DNA of 47,817 nucleotides from CAZCSK01 sp964501265 (GTDB lineage: Bacteria; Actinomycetota; CADDZG01; JAHWKV01). Shown in pieces: positions 41,710 to 47,817 of this stretch. Numbering within the stretch: the stretch's first letter is position 1; each line of letters starts with the position of its first letter. Under the pieces are notes generated by a model that had not been told where the DNA came from, searched no databases, and saw only the letters and a list, made by a program, of their open reading frames with translations. The DNA lies in NCBI GenBank assembly GCA_964501265.1, contig CAZCSK010000017.1, positions 1-47,817 of the forward strand, in the 5' to 3' direction. The position numbers were made by a program, and so were the translations under genes.

Positions 41710-43212
41710 ATGAGAAATTTTCCCCGAGCCGCGGCGAGTCGACCGAGGTGGTTGCGGGCGCTCGTCGCAGTCGGTTGCCCCGTGGTAGCCACGCTGGGAG
41801 CGTCGACACTGTCGCGGACCACCACCACTATGGCGGCGATGTTCTATTTGCTTGCAGTGGTTGTAGCGGCAGTTTTCGGCGGTCAGGCAGGAGGTCTCGG
41901 CGCGTCAATCCTGTCGTTTCTCGGGTTGAACGTCTTCTTTACACCGCCTGTGGGGACCTTTCGGGTACAAAAGACAGAGGACGTCGTTGCGCTCCTGGCG
42001 TTCCTGGGAGTTTCGGGACTCACGGCGACTCTTTTGACCAGGGCCAGAGCCGAGAAGGCGCGCGCGGAGCGCAGGGAGCAAGAAACATCATTCATGTACG
42101 GCCTCGCCTCGCGCCTTCTAGCCGGCGACCGGCTTGAAGCGGTACTGGATCAGTTCGCTCAAAATCTCGTCGACCTCTTCGACCTCGCTCATTGTGAGGT
42201 CCATACCGTTGACCTTGGAGAAAGCCGACTTACGTCGGAGGCCGGGGAAGAGGTTTCGGCACTGCAGGCTCAACCTTTCAAGATTCCTCTTCGCACCGAG
42301 CGAGGTGAGTTTGGGGAAATCAGAATTACTCTTAAAACAGATGGCGGCTTCGGCACCTTTGAGCGAAGCCTGGCAGACACTTTTGCCGCGCAGCTGGCTC
42401 TGGCTATCGAGAGCGCCCGGCTCGACATGGATAGGCGCACGGCCGAGGCGCAGGCCCAGGCCAGCAAAATCCGAGCTGCCCTGTTCTCGTCGGTGACTCA
42501 TGACCTTCGCACACCTCTTGCTTCGATCAAGGCTTCAGCCACGAGTCTGCTCGACGAGGGCGTTCGATTCGAGGCCGGGCAACGTACGGAACTTTTGACA
42601 ACGATCGTGGAGGAGACCGACCGCCTCAACCGCCTGATCGGTAATCTGCTCGACTTGTCGCGATTGCGTGCGGGAGCCCTTGCGCCCAACAAAACGCCGA
42701 CTGCAATCGAGGAGGTCGTCGAAGGTGTAGTGGCGAGGCTAAGGATGCTTCTTTCCGGCAGAGAGGTGGCCATCAGAATTCGCGAAGATACGCCGCTAGT
42801 CCCGATGGACGTGATGCAGATCGACCAAGTTCTTACGAACCTTCTCGAGAACGCGATCAAGTACACGCCGCAGGGAAGCCAATTAGAAATCAAGGCAGGC
42901 AAATGGCAATCCTGGGTGGAGGTGCATGTCGCGGACAGAGGGCATGGAATAGCGAAGGAGGAAAGAGAAAAGGTGTTTGAAGAATTCGTGCACCAGGACG
43001 TCGACGGGCGTAAGGGGGGCACCGGCCTCGGACTCGCAATTGCCCGAGCGATGGTTACGGCGCATGGCGGAGAGATCTGGATCAAAGACACCCCTGGGGG
43101 AGGGGCGACCGTGGGATTCCGGCTGCCAATTGATTCCGGGGGGTTCGCAGCTGCTGGCGCGCGCGAGTCCGTACGTAAGGGAGCTGCTACCCCCCCCGGA
43201 CCCCCCGAGTGA
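41710..43212 (+). CDS. KdpD C-terminal-like sensor histidine kinase (DUF4118)
   Basis: A ~500-residue kinase equivalent to the C-terminal half of KdpD, without the N-terminal KdpD/USP cytosolic region. Four membrane helices (DUF4118) occupy about the first 110 residues, then a GAF-like domain, HisKA with the phosphorylated His in SSVTHDLRTPLAS, and a HATPase with N-box LLENAIKYTP, G1 DRGHGI and G2 GGTGLGLA. ATG at 41710 begins just before the first helix; GTG 41692 and TTG 41662 are alternatives with atypical N-termini. The stop overlaps the regulator's GTG (GTGA). Probably senses low K+ or osmotic state and controls the divergent importer. Confidence 0.88.
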   Translation: MRNFPRAAASRPRWLRALVAVGCPVVATLGASTLSRTTTTMAAMFYLLAVVVAAVFGGQAGGLGASILSFLGLNVFFTPPVGTFRVQKTEDVVALLAFLGVSGLTATLLTRARAEKARAERREQETSFMYGLASRLLAGDRLEAVLDQFAQNLVDLFDLAHCEVHTVDLGESRLTSEAGEEVSALQAQPFKIPLRTERGEFGEIRITLKTDGGFGTFERSLADTFAAQLALAIESARLDMDRRTAEAQAQASKIRAALFSSVTHDLRTPLASIKASATSLLDEGVRFEAGQRTELLTTIVEETDRLNRLIGNLLDLSRLRAGALAPNKTPTAIEEVVEGVVARLRMLLSGREVAIRIREDTPLVPMDVMQIDQVLTNLLENAIKYTPQGSQLEIKAGKWQSWVEVHVADRGHGIAKEEREKVFEEFVHQDVDGRKGGTGLGLAIARAMVTAHGGEIWIKDTPGGGATVGFRLPIDSGGFAAAGARESVRKGAATPPGPPE

Positions 43213-43892
43213 CTCGCGTACTCATTGTCGATGACGAAGTTGCCATTGTCCGCGCGCTGCGGACGAGTCTTCAGGCTCGGGGTTACGACGTCCTTGTTGC
43301 CTACTTGGGAGAGGTGGGTTTACAAATCCTGGCGGGGGATGGCATCGAACTTGTAATACTGGACTTGGGGCTGCCCGACATCGACGGCACCGAAGTAGCT
43401 CGACGGATTCGAACTTTCTCCGAAATGCCGATCATCGTGCTGACGGTCAAGGATGCCCAGACCGACAAGGTGGCCGCCCTCGACGCCGGCGCGGACGACT
43501 ATGTAACAAAGCCATTCGGCATGGAAGAGCTACTGGCTAGGATGCGCGCAGTTCTAAGGCGCGCCAGCGTCGACGATCGCGCCGAAGCGATCTTGCGTTT
43601 CGGGGATATTGAAATCGATCTTGCAAAGCAACTCGTAACAAGGGGCGCCGAGCGCGTGCACGTTACGCCGACGGAGTACCGGCTCCTCGAGGCAATGGCC
43701 GGCAATCCCGGAAAGCTTCTGACCCACCGCTGGCTTCTTTCCAAAGTCTGGGGGCCTGGGTACGGGCGGGAAAACCAGTACCTTCGAGTTTTCGTCAATC
43801 AGCTTCGCAAGAAGCTGGAGGCACAGCCGAGCAATCCGCGCTGGATACTCACCGAACCCGGAGTTGGATATAGGTGGGCGGACACGCCCTAA
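43209..43892 (+). CDS. kdpE: KdpE-like OmpR-family response regulator
   Basis: A 227-residue regulator. Receiver: acidic pair D8-D9, phosphorylated D52 in LVILDLGLPDIDG, switch T79 and K101 in TKPFG. The C-terminal winged helix (about 130-225) includes VTPTEYRLLEAMAGNPGKLLTH and VNQLRKKLE, close to KdpE. The GTG start is coupled to the kinase by GTGA. It should bind direct repeats near the kinase/importer promoters. No kdpFABC genes are in the window, so the target here is likely the KimA-like gene. Confidence 0.9.
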   Translation: MTRVLIVDDEVAIVRALRTSLQARGYDVLVAYLGEVGLQILAGDGIELVILDLGLPDIDGTEVARRIRTFSEMPIIVLTVKDAQTDKVAALDAGADDYVTKPFGMEELLARMRAVLRRASVDDRAEAILRFGDIEIDLAKQLVTRGAERVHVTPTEYRLLEAMAGNPGKLLTHRWLLSKVWGPGYGRENQYLRVFVNQLRKKLEAQPSNPRWILTEPGVGYRWADTP

Positions 43893-43915
43893 GGGAATCC
43901 GCTATCTTTTGGTGC

Positions 43916-44491
43916 ATGACAGCGCGGGCCCGGATAGTCATTGCAGAGGACGAGGCGATCATTCGCCTGGATCTTCGCGAGATGCTCGAAGAGGAGGGCT
44001 ACGAGGTAGTCGGCGAAGCTGGCGACGGTGAGACTGCGCTGGCATTGGCTGAGGACCTAAAACCCGATCTCGTCATCCTCGACATCTTTATGCCCGGCAT
44101 GGACGGCCTCACCGCCGCCGCCCGCATCGGCGAGAAGGAGCTGGCCGCGGTTCTGATCCTCACCGCTTTTTCACAGCGCGATCTTGTTGAGCAGGCGACT
44201 CGCACCGGAGCTATGGCATATCTGGTCAAACCCTTCGACAAAGAGGACCTCGCTCCGGCCGTGGAGCTTGCGGTCGCTCGATGGAATGAGGCCAGAGCCC
44301 TGGCGGGCGAGTCAAAGGACCTTTCGGAGCGATTGGAGGCCCGCAAGATAGTGGAGCGCGCAAAAGGCATCCTCATGGAAAGTCGAGGCCTTACGGAACA
44401 TGATTCTTTCCGGCTAATTCAGAGAATGGCAATGGAGCAACGATTGAGCATGCGACAAGTCGCTGAGAAGGTGCTGGCCGGCGAGGAGTAG
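43916..44491 (+). CDS. ANTAR-domain response regulator (PdtaR-like)
   Basis: A 191-residue protein. Receiver with acidic pair E11-D12, phospho-Asp D56 in LVILDIFMPGMDG, and K in LVKPFD; the C-terminal ANTAR RNA-binding domain (~130-188) has ARKIVERAKGILMESRGLTE and a terminal QVAEKVLAGEE. In Actinobacteria such PdtaR proteins bind paired hexanucleotide stem-loops in mRNA and prevent termination when phosphorylated by PdtaS. ATG at 43916 is 23 bases after the KdpE-like stop. The kinase partner is not adjacent; the gene's position next to rodZ/pgsA genes is not informative. Confidence 0.9.
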   Translation: MTARARIVIAEDEAIIRLDLREMLEEEGYEVVGEAGDGETALALAEDLKPDLVILDIFMPGMDGLTAAARIGEKELAAVLILTAFSQRDLVEQATRTGAMAYLVKPFDKEDLAPAVELAVARWNEARALAGESKDLSERLEARKIVERAKGILMESRGLTEHDSFRLIQRMAMEQRLSMRQVAEKVLAGEE

Positions 44492-44552
44492 AATTGGCCC
44501 AGCGACATTCACTTGGGCCCCAAAGGCCCCAGCCCCGGGATTAATTACAAAG

Positions 44553-45284
44553 ATGGATAAATCTTTAGGGCGGCGTTTGCGTGAGGCCAGGGAAGCAATC
44601 CCGGCCTCTTTGTACGAGGCGTCGCGCCAGACACGCATAAGGCACGACTTCCTCGAGAACATGGAGCGCGACAACTTCCGGTTCCTGTCGGGTCCTGCCT
44701 ACATAAAGGGGCTCGTTCGTTCGTATTCCCGGTGGCTAGGACTCGACGAGGAGGCCGTCATTGCCGAACTCGACGGCGTCGCCGGCGCTGTAAGCAACAC
44801 CGTCAAACTTCTGGCAACCGGTCCAATGGATGTTTCGCCGAAACCAAAGCGGCCTCGTTGGATGGTCGCAGCAGCGTCGGCTGCGATGATTCTTCTTGTC
44901 TTGTCTTTGGTCGGCATCATGAATCCCGACCGGCGGGTTGCGTCGCCGCCGAAATCGAGTTCAGCTCAAGCTTTGAACCCAGCGACACCTTCAGAAGCTG
45001 TGGCCGAGACGATCAATCTCACGATAACAATCGTGGGAACCAAGAGTTGGCTGAAGGTCTTTGCCGACGGCGCGGACCGCGACGATCAAGCGGTGTTCAC
45101 CGACACTCTGGCCAAGGGTTCATCTCGCACCTTCAACGCGCAGAATGTTCTACGAGTGGTCGTCGGAGACCTAGGTGCGGTAAGGGTCAGCTTGAACGGA
45201 AGAGATCTTGGAGTTCCAGGCGGCGTGGGCGAAGTTGGAACCCTAGTATTCTCCTCCGGTGCATCCACTTTCGCACGAGGCTAA
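44553..45284 (+). CDS. rodZ: RodZ-like HTH membrane protein
   Basis: A 243-residue protein in RodZ order. N-terminal HTH_25 domain (1-~70: LGRRLREAREAIPASLYEAS, RHDFLENMERDNF, FLSGPAYIKGLVRSYSRWLG), basic stretch KPKRPRW, a single membrane helix (~107-128), an extracytoplasmic spacer rich in Ser/Pro, and a C-terminal DUF4115 domain (~150-240). RodZ links MreB filaments to wall synthesis in rods. ATG at 44553. It precedes pgsA, the common actinobacterial order, supporting a vertically inherited core block. Confidence 0.85.
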   Translation: MDKSLGRRLREAREAIPASLYEASRQTRIRHDFLENMERDNFRFLSGPAYIKGLVRSYSRWLGLDEEAVIAELDGVAGAVSNTVKLLATGPMDVSPKPKRPRWMVAAASAAMILLVLSLVGIMNPDRRVASPPKSSSAQALNPATPSEAVAETINLTITIVGTKSWLKVFADGADRDDQAVFTDTLAKGSSRTFNAQNVLRVVVGDLGAVRVSLNGRDLGVPGGVGEVGTLVFSSGASTFARG

Positions 45285-45308
45285 CGCTTCGAGTAGTTGC
45301 TTGACCTT

Positions 45309-45878
45309 ATGAGCGCGGCCAATCTTTTAACTGCCAGCCGGATAGCGCTGGTGCCCGTGTTTGCTGCGGCAGTCATCGCCGCTGGGCCCTCGGGTCCGCA
45401 TGATTCGATGAACGGCGCTTCGTGGGCCGCTGTCGCCATCTTTGCTTTAGCATCGCTGAGCGATCTCTTCGATGGGTACCTCGCGCGTAGATTCAACTCG
45501 GTGACGCCATTGGGAGAGGTTCTCGATCCACTGGCCGACAAGATCCTGGTTGGGGCGGCCCTGGTTTTGCTTGTCTGGTACAGAGCGTTCCCCCTGTGGG
45601 CGGCGCTTGTGATTGCGATCCGGGAGGTAGCGGTGTCCATCCTTCGATCAGCTGCCCTTCGCCGGGGTCGGCGTATGCCTGCAAGCATTCAAGGAAAGCT
45701 CAAGACGGCCCTTCAGATCCCCATGGTGATCGTCTGGCTGTTTCCACCGGCCGGCTCTCTCGCAACGATTCAGCAGGTGGCCCTGTACGTCGCCCTGACC
45801 CTTACCGTCGTTTCGGGCGCGGCGTATCTGATGAAGGCGCGGCGCCTCCTGAGCCCGGCCGAGATGCACCCAGAATGA
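45309..45878 (+). CDS. pgsA: CDP-diacylglycerol-glycerol-3-phosphate 3-phosphatidyltransferase
   Basis: A 189-residue membrane enzyme of the CDP-alcohol phosphatidyltransferase family, forming phosphatidylglycerophosphate from CDP-DAG and glycerol 3-phosphate. The signature DGx2ARx8Gx3Dx3D is complete: DGYLARRFNSVTPLGEVLDPLAD. About five membrane helices. ATG at 45309 is preferred; a TTG at 45297 would add four residues. The stop overlaps the cinA start as ATGA. The pgsA-cinA pair is a standard actinobacterial arrangement. Confidence 0.9.
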   Translation: MSAANLLTASRIALVPVFAAAVIAAGPSGPHDSMNGASWAAVAIFALASLSDLFDGYLARRFNSVTPLGEVLDPLADKILVGAALVLLVWYRAFPLWAALVIAIREVAVSILRSAALRRGRRMPASIQGKLKTALQIPMVIVWLFPPAGSLATIQQVALYVALTLTVVSGAAYLMKARRLLSPAEMHPE

Positions 45879-47155
45879 AGGCGGAAGTCATCGCTGTCGG
45901 CACGGAACTCCTTCTGGGTCAGATACCGAATACCAACGCTCAGTGGATCGGAGCGGTGCTTGCGGAATCAGGTGTTGATGTGATGTTTCACACGACGGTG
46001 GGGGACAACCTCGACCGCCTCGCGGTTACCGTCGGGTCGGCCCTTGATCGTGCGGACGCAGTCATCATCACGGGAGGACTGGGACCCACCCATGACGATC
46101 TAACCCGCGAAGCGATTGCCGAAGCTACTGGGCACGAACTCGTGAGCGACCCCGCGCTCGAGAAGTGGTTGATTGAGTTGTTCGAGTCGCGCAACCGGCG
46201 GATGGCGCCGTCGAACCTTCGTCAAGCGATGTTGCCGCGTGGCGCGGAATCGATCCCGAACGAATTAGGAACTGCTCCCGGAATAGCCCTTGAGATCGAC
46301 GGGCATTGGATCTTTGCTGTGCCCGGCGTCCCGGCCGAAATGAAACCGATGATTAAGGACTTCGTCGCTCCGCGGCTCGCATCGATGGCGGATGGCGCGG
46401 TGCTTGTGTCCAGAACCTTAAAGGCAGCGGGGATCGGCGAATCGGATCTTGCAGAGCGGATCTCCCCAACGATTGACTCTTTGGTCGGGTTCACATCATC
46501 CAGTCGCGCTCAGCGCGACTCAGCGATGGCTAGGCCCACAATTGCCTTGCTGGCATCCGCGGGGGAAGTACGAATTCGCATCACGGCGAAGGCTCCGGAG
46601 CGCGAGGCGGCCCTCACAGCAATTGCCCCTATCGAAGAAGACTTGAGAGAGCGGCTTGGCTCTTTGATATTCGGGGCCGACGAGGAAACGCTAGAGGGAG
46701 TCATCGCTTCGATGGCGACGCAGCGGGGTGTGACGGTGGGCGTGGCGGAATCGTTTACGGGAGGACTGGTTGCGTCGCGGCTCATTTCGGTCCCCGGTGC
46801 TTCGGAGTTTTTCAGGGGCGGATTTATCGCCTATTCGGCAGATATGAAAACGGACTCTCTTGGTGTTGCACCTGAATTGGTAGCCGACGTTGTTTCAGCG
46901 GAAGTTGCGATCGCGATGGCCATAGGTGCCCGAGATCGCACGGGTGCATCGGTTGCCATCGGGACGACGGGGGAGGCGGGCCCGGTTTCCGCAACCTCGG
47001 TTCCTATCGGAACGGTATTTATCGCTCTCGCCCACGAGGCAGGATCAGTCGTGCGTTCATTTGTTGCACCTGGCGATCGCAACATGATTCGTCGATGGGG
47101 GGCCCAAGCCGCTTTGAACATCCTGCGACTGTGGCTACTCGATGAAATCAAATGA
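45875..47155 (+). CDS. cinA: CinA, NMN deamidase / competence-damage protein
   Basis: A 426-residue two-domain protein. The N-terminal MoCF-like domain (about 1-170) has AEVIAVGTELLLGQ and TGGLGPTHDDLT; the C-terminal CinA domain (about 265-420) has VGVAESFTGGLVASRL and the later IGTTGEAGP, which bind nicotinamide-nucleotide. Known activities are NMN deamidation and ADP-ribose pyrophosphatase. ATG at 45875 overlaps the pgsA stop. The stop overlaps thpR as ATGA. Note that a longer frame from 45596 reads inside pgsA and is not used. Confidence 0.92.
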   Translation: MKAEVIAVGTELLLGQIPNTNAQWIGAVLAESGVDVMFHTTVGDNLDRLAVTVGSALDRADAVIITGGLGPTHDDLTREAIAEATGHELVSDPALEKWLIELFESRNRRMAPSNLRQAMLPRGAESIPNELGTAPGIALEIDGHWIFAVPGVPAEMKPMIKDFVAPRLASMADGAVLVSRTLKAAGIGESDLAERISPTIDSLVGFTSSSRAQRDSAMARPTIALLASAGEVRIRITAKAPEREAALTAIAPIEEDLRERLGSLIFGADEETLEGVIASMATQRGVTVGVAESFTGGLVASRLISVPGASEFFRGGFIAYSADMKTDSLGVAPELVADVVSAEVAIAMAIGARDRTGASVAIGTTGEAGPVSATSVPIGTVFIALAHEAGSVVRSFVAPGDRNMIRRWGAQAALNILRLWLLDEIK

Positions 47156-47724
47156 GACTATTCGTGGCTGCGGAAATTCCCGAAGGCCACAAGGCAAGTA
47201 TCGATCTTGTGATCGAGCCGTTGCGTCTGGCTCTACCGCAAGCGAGGTGGACGTTGGGCCACGGTCGCCACGTCACGCTAAAATTTCTCGGCGAAGTGCC
47301 CGACGACCGACTGGACGAAGTGGTCTCTATTCTTCAGTCATCCACTGCTCGCTATCAACCAGTCACAACTAGGCTGACTCAGCTCGGAGCTTTTCCATCG
47401 CTTCGACGGGCCCGAGTACTTTGGCTAGGGATCGACGACCATAGCCGCCGGCTCGCCCACCTCGCTGCCCGAATGGAAAAGTTCTTCGGCCGGGCCGGTT
47501 TTCATGCCGAATCTCGCAAACTCCGACCGCACATCACCCTAGCCCGGTTCAAATCGCCAACGGCCATCGATTTGGATTGGGGGCGCGACACCCCGATACC
47601 CCCGGGGCCGTTCGAAATCCAGGAGGTCGTGCTTTTTCGGAGTCACCTCGGTGCCACAGGAGCGACATACGAGGCGCTAGCCCGGGCCGGAGATAAGGCA
47701 TCTGGGGAGAACGGACGCCTATAA
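47152..47724 (+). CDS. thpR: RNA 2',3'-cyclic phosphodiesterase (2H family)
   Basis: A 190-residue 2H phosphoesterase with both catalytic HxT motifs: HVTLKFLG near residue 42 and HITLARFK near 125. It opens 2',3'-cyclic phosphates of RNA (historically called 2'-5' RNA ligase). ATG at 47152 overlaps the cinA stop. In Actinobacteria cinA and thpR usually precede recA, which fits the LexA-box promoter found right after this gene. Confidence 0.9.
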   Translation: MRLFVAAEIPEGHKASIDLVIEPLRLALPQARWTLGHGRHVTLKFLGEVPDDRLDEVVSILQSSTARYQPVTTRLTQLGAFPSLRRARVLWLGIDDHSRRLAHLAARMEKFFGRAGFHAESRKLRPHITLARFKSPTAIDLDWGRDTPIPPGPFEIQEVVLFRSHLGATGATYEALARAGDKASGENGRL

Positions 47725-47770
47725 TCACAGGTGTGTAATTTGCTGTGGAAAAGAAAAATCTGAAGAATCC

Positions 47771-47799
47771 TTGTAATCGAACAGATGTTCGCCTAAATT
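47771..47799 (+). promoter_or_regulatory. LexA-controlled promoter, probably of recA just beyond the window
   Basis: The perfect palindrome CGAACAGATGTTCG at 47778-47791 matches the Gram-positive/actinobacterial SOS box CGAAC-N4-GTTCG. It lies exactly inside a promoter: -35 TTGTAA (47771-47776), a 17-bp spacer, -10 TAAATT (47794-47799). LexA bound here would block the polymerase. The order cinA-thpR-[SOS box] makes recA the expected gene, but its coding sequence is not in the window. Confidence 0.85.
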
Positions 47800-47817
47800 T
47801 GTCATACCCCATCTCTA

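Noticed and set aside
45596..45874. In-frame upstream extension of cinA
   Set aside because: Lies inside pgsA; the ATGA overlap at 45875 and the family N-terminus AEVIAVGTELLLGQ mark the real start.

Overview
The window looks like a chromosomal segment of an actinobacterium, probably from a lineage without close cultured relatives. The evidence is an ANTAR-type response regulator, the run rodZ-like / pgsA / cinA / thpR ending at a promoter with a CGAAC-N4-GTTCG LexA box (the usual setting of recA in Actinobacteria), a LAxTG-like sortase signal, a LytR C-terminal domain protein, and many GTG/TTG starts with ATGA/GTGA overlaps. Species cannot be named from this alone.

Region 1 (1-5230) is accessory. 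It holds the 3' end of a broken asparagine-synthetase-like gene, a compact three-gene minus-strand unit of uncharacterised proteins (the last with a DUF7689-like domain), and a small RiPP locus: an intact lasso-cyclase-like gene, a 36-codon precursor with the lasso leader pattern YxxPxLxxxG....T, and a PF14907-type nucleotidyltransferase. The B1 (RRE) and B2 (leader protease) genes are not in the window.

Region 2 (5280-21780) is a surface-polysaccharide locus. A minus-strand sugar-modification operon (CmcI-like methyltransferase/hydroxylase family, NAD epimerase, RmlC-like cupin, remnant of a C-methyltransferase) diverges from a plus-strand run: Wzm/Wzt ABC exporter, methyltransferases, GT2 and GT4 glycosyltransferases, an O-antigen ligase/polymerase-like protein and an FkbM methyltransferase. 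One glycosyltransferase gene is cut short at a REP-like hairpin.

Region 3 (21780-26840) is a decay and toxin-antitoxin island. It has scrambled remnants of a glycosyltransferase whose intact relative sits at 24561, two inverted MntA/HepT modules (one with a truncated toxin), an XRE antitoxin, a putative nuclease/DUF2283 pair, and small single-pass membrane proteins of one family.

Region 4 (26837-37900) resumes polysaccharide assembly. It contains a carbamoyltransferase, a fusion of a WecA/MraY-like phosphoglycosyltransferase with DUF4012, two tandem Wzz-BY-kinase-like proteins that each end in a four-cysteine zinc-ribbon (DUF5679-like), a sortase-type surface protein between them, a LytR_C protein and a GDP-mannose 3,5-epimerase-like enzyme. 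A degenerate Phd antitoxin and a third copy of the small membrane protein family are inserted here.

Region 5 (37960-47817) is more core-like. It contains a DUF4143 ATPase, a KimA-like potassium importer with a duplicated C-terminal domain, a KdpD-C-like kinase with a KdpE-like regulator diverging from it, a PdtaR-like ANTAR regulator, RodZ-like, PgsA, CinA and ThpR, and a LexA-controlled promoter at the right edge.
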